Part shown: positions 38,864-47,904 of the stretch, in pieces
Layout of the letters: every line of letters begins with the position of its first letter
Numbering within the stretch: the stretch's first letter is position 1
DNA from: Nesterenkonia sphaerica
Lineage (GTDB): Bacteria; Actinomycetota; Actinomycetes; Actinomycetales; Micrococcaceae
Assembly (NCBI RefSeq): GCF_005771565.1
Contig: NZ_VAWA01000004.1
Location: forward strand, 62,001 to 126,000
Direction of reading: 5' to 3'
DNA length: 64,000 nucleotides
The notes under the pieces: model-generated
Seen by the model: the letters and a program-made list of their open reading frames with translations, nothing else
Databases searched by the model: none
What the model was told of the DNA's origin: nothing
Program-made: the position numbers and the translations under genes

Positions 38864-40648
38864 TCAGCGGGCTCCTTCCCGGACGCGGGGGATCGCAGCG
38901 ACCAGCTCAGCGGTATAGGGATGCCGAGGTGACTCCATCACCTGGTCAGCGGGTCCACACTCGACTATGCGGCCTGCGTTCATTACAGCGACCACATCGC
39001 AGCTGTGCCGCACGACGTTGAGGTCGTGGGAGACGAAGACCAGCGTCAGCTGGTACTCCTCGACGAGGTCATCAAGGAGGTTCAGCACCTGGGCCCGCAC
39101 TGAGACATCCAGTGCGGAGACGGCCTCGTCCGCAATCAGAACCTCGGGCTTGGTGGCCAGCGCCCGGGCGATGGCGATCCGCTGGCGCTGACCGCCGGAG
39201 AACTCATGGGGGTACTTCCCAGCGGCGCTGCGCGGCAGCCCCACCTGCTCCAGCAGCTGTTGCACCCGCCCCTGGCGCTCTTGGCGACTGGCACGGTGTA
39301 TGGGCTCAGCGATGATGTCGGTCACACTCATCCTCGGATCCAGTGATCCCATCGGGTCCTGGAACACCAGCTGCACGGTCTCGCGCAGCCACCGCAGCTT
39401 CCGCTCCGGACGCCCCACCACCGATGCACCTGTCACCTCAATCTCCCCGGAGGTGGGTTGGTCAAGGGCAGCGAGCAGACGCAGCAGCGTCGACTTCCCG
39501 CACCCGGACTCACCGACGATTCCAAACCGTTGACCGCGTGCGACATCGAAGGAGACCCCCCGCAGGGCGGTGACAGTGCGGCCGGCACCGAAAAGCCGTT
39601 GCTTTCCGTACCTGCGGGTCAGGTCACGGACCCGGATGGCAGGCTCACTGACCCTGTTGAACACGGTGCCTGACTCGTCAGCAGAAAGTGTGAGGTGTTC
39701 CGCCTGCGGCGGTTCCGCGGCGGGGCTGCGGGCGCCTGTCGGATGAGCTCCCGCAGCCTGGGGTCTGGTCTGCACTGCCTCAGGAGCGGACTCCAGGGTC
39801 AGCAGCCGGCCAGTGTGGGGGTGAGTCTCCAAGCCGGAGGCGGCGATCAGCGCCCGCGTGTAGGGGTCCTCTGGGTCGGTGAAGACACGGTCGATGGAAC
39901 CACTCTCCACAATCCGGCCGTGACGCATGATGATGACCCGGTCGCACACCTCGGAGACGACGCCGAGATCGTGGGTGACGAACAGCAATGATGAACCAGC
40001 GTTGTTGACCTGCTGGCTCATCAGCTCCAGCACCCGCTTCTGCACGGTGACATCGAGTGCGGTGGTGGGCTCATCGGCCAGCAGCAGCTCCGGTCCGTTC
40101 GCCATGGCCATCGCCAGCATCACTCGCTGCCGCTGCCCGCCGGAGAGCTGGTGGGGGTAGACCCGGGAGGTGGGACCCGGTTCAGGGATCTGTACCGAGG
40201 TCAGCAGCTGGATCACCTCGGCCCGCAGATCCGACGCCTGGGGCCGATGGATTCGGATGACCTCCGCGAGCTGATCGCCGACTTTCATCAGTGGGTTCAG
40301 CGCCGTCATCGGCTCTTGGAAGACCATGGACAGGCGGTTGCCACGGATTCCCGAGAGCTCGTTCTCGTTGGCGGTCAGCAGGTCCAGGGCCTGCGGTTCG
40401 CCGTCCAGGGGAGCCTGGGCCGGCGCAGCGCCGGCAAGCCTGATGCGGCCTTCGGCGCTGAGGCCACCGCCGAGCAGACCGATGATCGACAGGCAGGTCA
40501 GCGACTTGCCGGAGCCGGATTCGCCGATCAGTCCCACGCGCTCGCCGCGCCGAATGTCAAAGCTGATGCCGTGAACCAGTTCTTCACTGCCGGCGCTGAC
40601 ATTGAGATTTTCCACGCTGAGCAGGGTCTGGGAGGACTCGGGTCTCAC
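38864..40648 (-). CDS. Double-ATPase ABC component, dipeptide/oligopeptide family
   Basis: 594 residues, two complete ATPases in one chain. The first has Walker A GESGSGKS, signature LSGGQRQRV and Walker [10 protein letters not shown]. The second has [18 protein letters not shown] and VLIADEAVS. Each half matches the DppD/OppD and DppF/OppF type respectively, and a Pro/Ala/Glu linker joins them (about residues 305-350). GTG at 40648 is chosen because it overlaps the permease stop by 4 bp. It energises the two permeases and the binding protein encoded upstream. Fused D-F ATPases are known in Actinobacteria. Confidence 0.92.
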   Translation of the reverse strand: MRPESSQTLLSVENLNVSAGSEELVHGISFDIRRGERVGLIGESGSGKSLTCLSIIGLLGGGLSAEGRIRLAGAAPAQAPLDGEPQALDLLTANENELSGIRGNRLSMVFQEPMTALNPLMKVGDQLAEVIRIHRPQASDLRAEVIQLLTSVQIPEPGPTSRVYPHQLSGGQRQRVMLAMAMANGPELLLADEPTTALDVTVQKRVLELMSQQVNNAGSSLLFVTHDLGVVSEVCDRVIIMRHGRIVESGSIDRVFTDPEDPYTRALIAASGLETHPHTGRLLTLESAPEAVQTRPQAAGAHPTGARSPAAEPPQAEHLTLSADESGTVFNRVSEPAIRVRDLTRRYGKQRLFGAGRTVTALRGVSFDVARGQRFGIVGESGCGKSTLLRLLAALDQPTSGEIEVTGASVVGRPERKLRWLRETVQLVFQDPMGSLDPRMSVTDIIAEPIHRASRQERQGRVQQLLEQVGLPRSAAGKYPHEFSGGQRQRIAIARALATKPEVLIADEAVSALDVSVRAQVLNLLDDLVEEYQLTLVFVSHDLNVVRHSCDVVAVMNAGRIVECGPADQVMESPRHPYTAELVAAIPRVREGAR

Positions 40649-41532
40649 CGGGTGACCTCCATTCGGGGGTCGAACCGATCCCGGAGCCCATCGCCGAGCA
40701 GGTTGAAGCCCAGGACCGCCACTGCCACCGCAGCCCCGGGCCACAGGACAGTCAGCGGGGCGATCTGCAGCACAGACTGGCCGTCCTGCAGCATCCGGCC
40801 CCAGGAGGCTGTCGGTGGAGGAGTGCCCAAGCCCAGGAAGCTCAGCGCCGCCTCGGCGAGGATGGCGATGGCGAACCCCACACTGGCTTGCACGATCAGG
40901 ATTCCGCGAATGTTCGGCAGCACATGACGCACCGCCAGGTAGACGGGCCCGCGTCCGGCAGCGCGCGCGGCCAGGGAGTACTCCCGGCTGAGCACCTGCA
41001 ACGTCCCGGACCGCACGACTCGCGCGACTCCGGGGGCCAGTCCCAACCCCAGGGCGATGACGGCGGTCAGCGTGCTGGGTCCGAAGACGGCAGCCAATAC
41101 AATGGCCAGCAGCAGTGCCGGGAAAGCCTGCAGAATGTCATTGCCGCGCATCAGCCACATCCCGGCTCCGCGGTCAGTCATGGCTGCGACAATTCCGATC
41201 GGCAATCCGATGGTGAATCCCACCGCGACAGTTCCCAGCCCCACCAGCAGTGGCACGCGTGAACCGGCAAGAACCATGGAGGCGATATCGCGCCCCAAGC
41301 CGTCTGTGCCCAGCCAGTGCTGGGCACTGGGGGCCGCCAGCCGGTTGACCGCGTCCGTTGCGGTGGGATCCTGCGGGGTCCACACCAGGGACACCAGGGC
41401 CATCAGCACCACCCCCGCCACCAGGGTGCCCCCGGCGACCACCAGCGGCGTACCGCCGCGCCGACGAGGAGGGCGCCGGACGGAACCCGGTGCGCCTGAG
41501 GTGAGGGGAAGACGTGGTGGAAGGGTCGTCAT
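40645..41532 (-). CDS. ABC transporter permease, DppC type
   Basis: 295 residues. Six membrane segments, starting after a basic N-terminus (RRPPRRRGG). The N-terminal periplasmic segment contains APSAQHWLGTDGLGRDI, typical of DppC-like subunits. The cytoplasmic EAA-type loop is REYSLAARAAGRGPVYLAVRHVLPN. It ends in the family-type GDGLRDRFDPR. Its ATG overlaps the DppB-type stop by 4 bp, and its stop overlaps the ATPase start. It forms the channel with the partner permease. Confidence 0.92.
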   Translation of the reverse strand: MTTLPPRLPLTSGAPGSVRRPPRRRGGTPLVVAGGTLVAGVVLMALVSLVWTPQDPTATDAVNRLAAPSAQHWLGTDGLGRDIASMVLAGSRVPLLVGLGTVAVGFTIGLPIGIVAAMTDRGAGMWLMRGNDILQAFPALLLAIVLAAVFGPSTLTAVIALGLGLAPGVARVVRSGTLQVLSREYSLAARAAGRGPVYLAVRHVLPNIRGILIVQASVGFAIAILAEAALSFLGLGTPPPTASWGRMLQDGQSVLQIAPLTVLWPGAAVAVAVLGFNLLGDGLRDRFDPRMEVTR

Positions 41533-42473
41533 GAGGGCATCCTGAGTCGGGGGTCAATCACCGGGCGCAGTAGGTCGACCAGCAGGTTCACCAGCAGGAC
41601 CAGCACCACCACGCACATCACGATGGACTGAATCATGATCAGGTCCCGGTTGGCCACGGCGCGAATCAGGGTCGAACCCAGTCCAGGCACCACGAAGACG
41701 GTCTCGATGACGACCGCGCCGATGATGAGGTTGGCGAACTCGATGCTGGTCACTGTCAGCACCGGCACCAGCGCATTTCGCAAGCCGTGTCGGACCAGCG
41801 CCGAGGCGGGCTTCAGCCCCTTGGCTCGGGCGGTGCGCATAAAGTCCTCACGCATGACCTCGAGCACGGCAGCGCGGGTGTAGCGAGCCAGGATGGCTCC
41901 GTTGACGAGCCCAAGCGCCAGGGCGGGCAGAGCGATGTGGCGGAGGAAGTCCACCCCGGCGATCGGAGGCTGCCACCCCCCAGAGGGCAGCCACCCCAGC
42001 GCGACTGAGAAGATCGCGATTAGCAGCAGTCCGGCAAGGAAATTCGGTATCGAAATGCCGAGCTGGCTCAGCCCGGAGAAGATGGTGCCGTCGGGGCGTT
42101 GGTGCCGCACCGCGGCCAGGATCCCCAGCGGCAGAGCGATGAGAATGGCCACACCGATGCCGCCGAGCACCAGCAGCAGTGTCACTTGGAGAGCGTCGAG
42201 AACCTGAGGTGCCACCGGGGACCTGGTGGCGTAGGAAACTCCCATGTCCCCGGTGAAGAACCCCATGATCCACTCCAGGTACCTCACCGGAAGTGGACGG
42301 TCCACGCCGAGCTGCTCGCGCAGAGCCTGCACCTGCTCTTCACTCGCCTGGAGTCCCAGCTGAGCCCGTGCCGGGTCGCCCGGCAGGACTCCGAGCAGGA
42401 AGAAGACCACCAATGAGGCCACGAAGACCGTCACGGCGAAGACGCCCACCCGGCGCAGCACGTTCAGCAGCAC
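41529..42473 (-). CDS. ABC transporter permease, DppB type
   Basis: 314 residues. Six membrane segments. The N-terminus VLRRVGVFAVTVFVASLVVF and the block LPGDPARAQLG are typical of DppB. Also seen are LGVDRPLPVRYLEW, GDMGVSYATRSPV, the EAA loop MREDFMRTARAKGL and the C-terminal VDLLRPVIDPRLR. It lies 22 bp downstream of the binding-protein stop. The permease pair plus the double ATPase and the binding protein make a complete importer. Confidence 0.93.
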   Translation of the reverse strand: MLLNVLRRVGVFAVTVFVASLVVFFLLGVLPGDPARAQLGLQASEEQVQALREQLGVDRPLPVRYLEWIMGFFTGDMGVSYATRSPVAPQVLDALQVTLLLVLGGIGVAILIALPLGILAAVRHQRPDGTIFSGLSQLGISIPNFLAGLLLIAIFSVALGWLPSGGWQPPIAGVDFLRHIALPALALGLVNGAILARYTRAAVLEVMREDFMRTARAKGLKPASALVRHGLRNALVPVLTVTSIEFANLIIGAVVIETVFVVPGLGSTLIRAVANRDLIMIQSIVMCVVVLVLLVNLLVDLLRPVIDPRLRMPS

Positions 42474-42495
42474 GATTCTCCCCAGCGCAGCAGAA

Positions 42496-44040
42496 TTATT
42501 CGGAAACGGTCACATTGGACAGGTCAATACCCACCCCAAGGTCGTTCAGCGGCAGGCCGGAGACGCCCTCCGTGGCCAGCCCGACGTTCGGCGGGTTATA
42601 CAGCCATACGCCGGGAGTGTCTTCCACGATCAGCTCAGTGAGCTCCTGCATCCTGGAGGCATATTCTTCGTCGTCGGTGGCTGCGGCAGCCTCGTCGAAC
42701 AGTTCCCGGGCCGCGTCCGAATCGTAGCCCCAGTAGTAGTCGGGGAAGGCGTAATTATTCATATTGCGGGGTTCGACGTGGTTGATGATCGTCAGGTCGA
42801 AGTCCTGATTGACCATGTTCTCCTCCACCCAGACGGCTGGAAACTCTTGAGTCTCCAGGGTCACGTCGATGCCGACTTCTCTGAGGTTGTCCTGGATGAC
42901 CTGAGCGGAGGCTTCGGCGTATGCTCGGTTGGGCACATTGAACGTCAGCGCCTCGACCTCTGCTTCCTCGAGTAGCTCCTGCGCAGTCTCTGGATCGTAG
43001 GCGTATGTGCCGGTGAAATCCGAGTAATACGGGTCGGTGGGGACGCTGGGTCCGCCCAGGATCTCGCCGTAGCCGGCGGTTGCGGCTGCGAGGACAGCTT
43101 CCTTGTCGATCGCGTGGTGGATAGCTTCGCGCACCTCATCCTGGGCAAGCGCCTCATGATCGGGGTTCATGGACATCACCACCACCCCCTGGCTGGTGCC
43201 GACGCGCACCTCAATATCCTCATCGGCCTCGAAGCTTTCGAACTGATCGAAGGCCTCAGAGCGCAGGACGGCGTCGACGCCGCCGGTGCGGATCGCGTTG
43301 GCCGCAGCTGATGCGTCCTCATAGTAGACAAGCTCGACGCCGGCTACTCCCGCCGGTTCAGCCCAATAGTCCTCATTGCGGGCAAACTCCATCCGTACCG
43401 CATTTTCATAGCTGACAAATTCGAAGGGCCCGGTGCCATTGGCCTCGGTGGCCAAGTCCTCCACACTGTCGGGGGAGAACATGGCCCCCAGCGGCCCCGC
43501 CAGCCAGAAGAGCGCGTTATAGTCCGGCTCGGACAGTGCGACGGTGACCTCGTAGTCATCCACCACCTCCACCGACTCGATGGCGTCCAGGGCTTCCGGG
43601 GTGTTCGCCGACCACTGGTCAAGCCGTTCGAGTGAAAACTTGACGATCTCGGCGTCGAAAGCGGTGCCATCGTGGAAGGTGACACCCTCCTGAAGATGAA
43701 AGGTGTATTCCTGACCGTCGTCGCTGATGTCCCAGGATTCAGCCAATAGCGGCTGAATTTCGCCATCCTCATCGAGCCGGACCAAACCTTCGTAGACGTT
43801 GTACAGCAGAGCCTCGAAGACGGCTGCACCACCGGTGGTCGTAAAGTCCAGGTTGGCGGGGACGGCGAACATTCCGATGCTGACGTTGGCGTCCGGGGCC
43901 TCACCGGTGCCGGTGGCCTCGGTCCCGTCTTGGTCCGTGGTGCCGGCGTCGTCCCCGCCTGCCCCACAGGCGCTCAACGTCAGGGCGCCGACGGCCAGCA
44001 CGGCCGTCAGCGGTGTTCCTGCTCGGATCAGTCTCTGCAT
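42496..44040 (-). CDS. ABC transporter substrate-binding lipoprotein (SBP family 5, peptide/nickel type)
   Basis: 514 residues. A lipoprotein signal with lipobox LSAC (Cys25) anchors it to the outer membrane face. The mature N-terminus is a Gly/Asp/Thr-rich linker. The family 5 domain shows LYNVYEGLVRLDEDGEI, LAESWDISDDGQEYTFHLQ, GVTFHDGTAFDA and a later REAIHHAIDKEAVL. The sequence is strikingly rich in Asp and Glu. The ligand is not predictable; family 5 members bind peptides but also sugars, opines, amides and others. The gene is 13 bp upstream... of the amidase on the same strand, so transport and amide cleavage are probably linked. Confidence 0.92.
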   Translation of the reverse strand: MQRLIRAGTPLTAVLAVGALTLSACGAGGDDAGTTDQDGTEATGTGEAPDANVSIGMFAVPANLDFTTTGGAAVFEALLYNVYEGLVRLDEDGEIQPLLAESWDISDDGQEYTFHLQEGVTFHDGTAFDAEIVKFSLERLDQWSANTPEALDAIESVEVVDDYEVTVALSEPDYNALFWLAGPLGAMFSPDSVEDLATEANGTGPFEFVSYENAVRMEFARNEDYWAEPAGVAGVELVYYEDASAAANAIRTGGVDAVLRSEAFDQFESFEADEDIEVRVGTSQGVVVMSMNPDHEALAQDEVREAIHHAIDKEAVLAAATAGYGEILGGPSVPTDPYYSDFTGTYAYDPETAQELLEEAEVEALTFNVPNRAYAEASAQVIQDNLREVGIDVTLETQEFPAVWVEENMVNQDFDLTIINHVEPRNMNNYAFPDYYWGYDSDAARELFDEAAAATDDEEYASRMQELTELIVEDTPGVWLYNPPNVGLATEGVSGLPLNDLGVGIDLSNVTVSE

Positions 44041-44053
44041 GGTGGTGTCCTCC

Positions 44054-45490
44054 TCATAGTGCGGTTGGGCGGTGATCTGCCATGGTCAGGCGCGGCCAGG
44101 GCCGGAACGCCTCGGGCGAGCGTGCGGATTCGAAGAAAGCGGCTGCGGCGAGGGCCGTGCGGTCAGCGTGCCGGTGAGCGGCGATCTGCACGCCCACCGG
44201 GCTCCCCGCGCTGGTGAAGCCTGCGTTGACGCTGACGGCGGGCATCCCGGAGAAGTTGTACCCGACACAGAATTGGATGTGCGACATCGCAGACTCCACA
44301 TCATTGGAGGGCATCGGCCATTCGGCCGGGAACGCGGGCCCGGGAGCGGCGGGGGAGAGCACAAGATCGAAGGGCTCGGCAGCATGGAGCACTCTGCGTC
44401 CGAGGTCGATCTGAGCATCGTGGGCGGCAAGGGCCTCTTCGGCAGTGATGTCCGCTGCCCCGCGGCACCACTGCGCGATGAAAGGCAGCACGCGGCTCTG
44501 CTGCTCCGGGCTCATCTGACGGAACTTCCTCCAGTGGCTGGCCCGCCAGAATCGGTCGATCAGCTGCACTGTGCCGGGGGCCAGATACGGGGGCAGCTCG
44601 GTGACGGTGGCACCGGCAGCGGCGAAGACCTCCGTGGCCTGGCGAATCACCGCGGCGACCTCTGGGTGAACGGGGGCGCCGTCACCGACGTCGAGGACCA
44701 CGCCGATGCGCAGGTCCGAGGGGTCCAACTGCAGATCCAGCCAATCGGTTCCGTCGGTAGGCAGCGACCACGGGTCGGCAGGGTCCGGCCCAGTCAGCAC
44801 GCTCATCGCTCGCGCGAGGTCGATGACGCTGCGTCCCATGGGGCCGATGGTGCGCCCCGGATAGGGCGGATCCACACTGATCCTGCCGTAGGTGGGTTTG
44901 AACCCCGCCACTGCGCACCACGAGGCGGGCAGGCGGATGGAACCGCCAATGTCGGAGCCGAGGTTCAGCGGGGCGTAACCGGCGGCAGAGGCCGCGCCCG
45001 CCCCGCCGGAGGAGCCCCCGGGACTCCACTGCAGATTCCACGGGTTCCGGGTGATGGGGTGCGCCGAGGCGATGCCGGAGGAGAGCATCCCCAACTCCGA
45101 CATGGTCGTGCGTCCGAGCAAGCAGCCGCCTGCTTGAAGTGCGCGCTGAGTCACCGGGGCGTTCTTTTCAGCGGCGACGCGTTCGGACGCGGCTGAGCCG
45201 AGGATCGTCGGCTCCCCGGCCACCTGCTGATTCTCCTTCAGGGTGAAGGGCACCCCGTCCAGAATGCTCAGCGGCCGGCCCCGTTCCCAGCGGCGACGGG
45301 AGGCCTCGGCGGCGGCCAGCGCGTGGTCGTCGAAACGCTCCGACATCGCGCGCAGCGCCGGTTCATACTCATCGATCCTGTGCAAGCACGCAGTGACGAC
45401 TTCGACCGGGTCCACCTCACCTGAGGCGTAGCCTGCGCGCAGTTGCGCGGTGTCCAGATCGGCCAGCGAGGGTGCGGATGCAGAATCCAT
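44054..45490 (-). CDS. Amidase-signature family hydrolase
   Basis: 478 residues. The Ser-cisSer-Lys triad is present: Lys85 (TLKENQ), Ser160 (SPGGSSGG) and Ser184 (GSDIGGSIRLP), spaced 24 residues as in malonamidase E2. The C-terminal part has the usual QFCVGYNFSGMPAVSV and VGVQIAA. It hydrolyses an amide, ester or carbamoyl bond; similar enzymes include GatA, AtzF and aryl-amidases. The GatA pairing is excluded by the absence of gatB and gatC next to it. It immediately follows the SDR gene (45490/45491). The importer presumably supplies its substrate. Confidence 0.9.
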   Translation of the reverse strand: MDSASAPSLADLDTAQLRAGYASGEVDPVEVVTACLHRIDEYEPALRAMSERFDDHALAAAEASRRRWERGRPLSILDGVPFTLKENQQVAGEPTILGSAASERVAAEKNAPVTQRALQAGGCLLGRTTMSELGMLSSGIASAHPITRNPWNLQWSPGGSSGGAGAASAAGYAPLNLGSDIGGSIRLPASWCAVAGFKPTYGRISVDPPYPGRTIGPMGRSVIDLARAMSVLTGPDPADPWSLPTDGTDWLDLQLDPSDLRIGVVLDVGDGAPVHPEVAAVIRQATEVFAAAGATVTELPPYLAPGTVQLIDRFWRASHWRKFRQMSPEQQSRVLPFIAQWCRGAADITAEEALAAHDAQIDLGRRVLHAAEPFDLVLSPAAPGPAFPAEWPMPSNDVESAMSHIQFCVGYNFSGMPAVSVNAGFTSAGSPVGVQIAAHRHADRTALAAAAFFESARSPEAFRPWPRLTMADHRPTAL

Positions 45491-46300
45491 CTATCCCCCC
45501 TGTGAGCTGGACGTCGGAGGAGTGAACCGGCCGTCCACCGAGGTCCAGCCGCCGTCCACCCGCAGGGTGGTACCGGTGATGTAACTGGCGGCGTCCGAGG
45601 CCAGATAAACCACCGCTCCGGCCAACTCAGCCGGGACCGACCACCGCCCCAGCGCGTTCTTCGTGGCATATGCCTGGTACCACTCCGGCTGGGACTTGAT
45701 CTGCTCGGTCAGGGCAGTCTCGACAATGCCGGGGGAGATGGCGTTGACTCTGACTCCGCTCTCCCCGAACTCGGCAGCGGCAGTCTTGACCAGCTGCACG
45801 GCACCGGCTTTGGTCGCTGCGTACACCGACTGTCCCGGCTCCACCACCTGGTCCCGGATGGAAGAGAAGATGATCAGGCTGCCGGTGCCGCGGCGGACCA
45901 TCGTCTCCCCGAAGAACTTGATCACCGAGAACGTCCCTTTCAGGTTGAGGTTGACCACGCGATCGAAGTCCTCTGGCAGGTATTCGAGAATGCGTTTGCG
46001 GACATTGGTCGCGGCGGTGAGCACCACGATGTCCATCTCGGGCATCCGCTCGGCAGCGGTGCGGACGGCTTCGGCGTCGGTGATGTTCAACATCACGGCA
46101 CTCCCGTGCACTGCTGCGGCAGTCTCTTCGGCCGCCGCGAGGTCCCAGTCCGCGCAGGTGACGTCCGCGCCGTGAGCGGCCAGCGCCCGGGCAGCAGCGC
46201 TGCCGATCCCGCCTGCTCCAATGACCAGCGCCCGTCGGCCCTCGAGCCGGAAGAGGTCTTGGTAAGTGGTCTGATCGTCCATGTGCTGTCCCAATCTCAT
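45491..46300 (-). CDS. Short-chain dehydrogenase/reductase (SDR)
   Basis: 269 residues from the ATG that overlaps the ALDH stop; an alternative ATG at 46282 would give 263 residues. Cofactor loop GAGGIGSAAA, then TAATNV, the catalytic SS and Y-A-A-T-K, NAISPGIVETAL and a C-terminal TLRVDGGWTSVDGRF. The acidic residue after beta-2 (CADWD) suggests NAD rather than NADP. The C-terminal type recalls gluconate 5-dehydrogenase-like SDRs. Its alcohol or keto substrate is unknown. It sits between ALDH and amidase, so it probably oxidises an alcohol in the same pathway. Confidence 0.88.
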   Translation of the reverse strand: MRLGQHMDDQTTYQDLFRLEGRRALVIGAGGIGSAAARALAAHGADVTCADWDLAAAEETAAAVHGSAVMLNITDAEAVRTAAERMPEMDIVVLTAATNVRKRILEYLPEDFDRVVNLNLKGTFSVIKFFGETMVRRGTGSLIIFSSIRDQVVEPGQSVYAATKAGAVQLVKTAAAEFGESGVRVNAISPGIVETALTEQIKSQPEWYQAYATKNALGRWSVPAELAGAVVYLASDAASYITGTTLRVDGGWTSVDGRFTPPTSSSQGG

Positions 46301-47760
46301 TCCGGCCGGATGATGGCCATGCGGGTCACGGTGAGTTCTTCGATGGCGAACCGGGGGCCCTCGCGCCCCAGGCCGGAGTCCTTCACGCCGCCATAGGGCA
46401 TGATGTCGGAGCGGAAGCCCGGCACCTCATTGACCACGACGCCGCCGACCTCCAGTTCCTCAATGGCCCGGAAAGCTGTGGCCAGAGTGCGGGTGAAGAT
46501 GCTTGCGTGCAGCCCGTAGCGCGAGCGGTTCGCTGTCTCCAGTGCGGTGTGCACATCGGGTACCGAGCGCACAGCGATCACCGGCGCGAAGATCTCTTCG
46601 CACCACGCCTGTGCTTCCTCCGGCACGTCGAGCAGCACTGCGGGCGTCACGCTGCGGTCCTGCACGGTGCCTCCGTAAACCAGCTCCGCGCCGGCTTGCT
46701 GGGCTTGTTCGATCCAGTCCAGCACCCGGGCTGTGGCTGCTTCGTTGATCAGCGGCGCCACCTGGGTCTCGGCATCGCGGGGGTCGCCAGTGCGCAGTGC
46801 CCTCACACGCGGCAGCAGCTCACTGAGAAACTCCTCGCGCACCGCCTGACAGACAATCACCCGTTGCACTGCGATGCACGCCTGGCCGTTGAAGTAGAAC
46901 CCGCCACGCACCACGGCCTCAGCTGCCTTGGGCAGGTCAGCCTCGGTGTCGACGATCAGCGCCGCATTGGAACCCAGCTCAAGCAGGGTCTTACGCGGCG
47001 CGGCGTCACGGGCGATCTGGTGCCCCACGGCATCCGAGCCGGTGAAGGACACCGCAGCGGTGCGGGCGTCGGTGACCAGCACACGGCCCACCTCAGCGTC
47101 GCCGGTCACCACCTGGATCATCTGTTCCGGTGCGTGGTGAGCAGCCGCCGCTTCGCGGACCAGGGCGGCCAACCAGAGTGTGGTCAGCGGGGTTGCTGGA
47201 GCGGGCTTACAGATCACCGGGCAGCCGGCGGCAATTGCCGGAGCAATCTTGTGACTGGCCAGCAGCAGCGGCGCGTTGTACCCAGCGATCCCGACCACGA
47301 GCCCGACCGGCTTCCGCGTCCAGAAGCCCAGCATCCCGGCGCCGGCCTCCTGCATATCCAGCGGAACCGTTTCCCCGTGGATGTGCCCCACCTCCTCAGC
47401 TGCGGCCGACCAGGTGAAGAGGGTGCGAGCCACCTCCAGCGCACAGTCAGCGCGCACTTTCCCGGTCTCCGCGATCAGCAGTTCAGTGAATTCGTCGGTG
47501 CGTTCGCGCAGTGCCGCATGCACCTGCAACAGGATCGCTCGGCGCGTCCCCGAGCTCAGCCGCCCCACAGCTGGCACCACCGCTGCACCGGCAGCCAGGG
47601 CGGTGCGCGCATCCTCGGGCCGGCCGACCGGGGCGTGACCAATCGGTGACCCGTCAAAGGGGAAGGTCACCGGTGCGGCAGCCAGCCCAGAAAGCCATCC
47701 GCCGCCGATCGGAAGCCCGTCGGGGATAGGCGGCATGCTGAATTCTGCGTGGGTGCTCAT
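46297..47760 (-). CDS. NAD(P)-dependent aldehyde dehydrogenase
   Basis: 487 residues. It oxidises an aldehyde to an acid with a covalent thiohemiacetal at Cys295 (NGQACIAVQ). Other blocks are GIAGYNAPLLLASHKIAPA, ICKPAPATP, FTGSDAVG, LLELGSNAALIV (general-base Glu; the usual LGGN reads LGSN), EEIFAPVI and the C-terminal PYGGVKDSGLGREG. First gene of the eight-gene leftward set, behind the FadR-type operator. The ATG follows AAGGAGCCG. LGSN in place of LGGN is found in part of the family only and may help a subfamily assignment. Confidence 0.9.
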   Translation of the reverse strand: MSTHAEFSMPPIPDGLPIGGGWLSGLAAAPVTFPFDGSPIGHAPVGRPEDARTALAAGAAVVPAVGRLSSGTRRAILLQVHAALRERTDEFTELLIAETGKVRADCALEVARTLFTWSAAAEEVGHIHGETVPLDMQEAGAGMLGFWTRKPVGLVVGIAGYNAPLLLASHKIAPAIAAGCPVICKPAPATPLTTLWLAALVREAAAAHHAPEQMIQVVTGDAEVGRVLVTDARTAAVSFTGSDAVGHQIARDAAPRKTLLELGSNAALIVDTEADLPKAAEAVVRGGFYFNGQACIAVQRVIVCQAVREEFLSELLPRVRALRTGDPRDAETQVAPLINEAATARVLDWIEQAQQAGAELVYGGTVQDRSVTPAVLLDVPEEAQAWCEEIFAPVIAVRSVPDVHTALETANRSRYGLHASIFTRTLATAFRAIEELEVGGVVVNEVPGFRSDIMPYGGVKDSGLGREGPRFAIEELTVTRMAIIRPE

Positions 47761-47800
47761 GCGCTGCGGCTCCTTATCGCGGAATGACGGGCCTCGTCAG

Positions 47801-47863
47801 CTGGTCAGACCAGTACAGGGACAGCTACAGTGTGATGCAGATCTCATAAATTGGTCAAGTCCT
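47801..47863. promoter_or_regulatory. FadR-type operator(s) in the divergent promoter region
   Basis: CTGGTCAGACCAG (47801-47813) is a perfect 6-1-6 palindrome that matches the FadR-type core TGGTnnnACCA. A second, imperfect copy, TTGGTCAAGTCCT, lies at 47851-47863, overlapping the predicted + strand start point. TAAATT (47847-47852) may be the -10 of the LeuB-like gene. On the - strand a TGTACT box abuts the palindrome. Both promoters could be blocked by the regulator encoded at 38078-38863. Confidence 0.7.
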
Positions 47864-47904
47864 ATTTCGGGCCGGACCAGCGACATTGTGGAGGGCCGCA
47901 GCAG

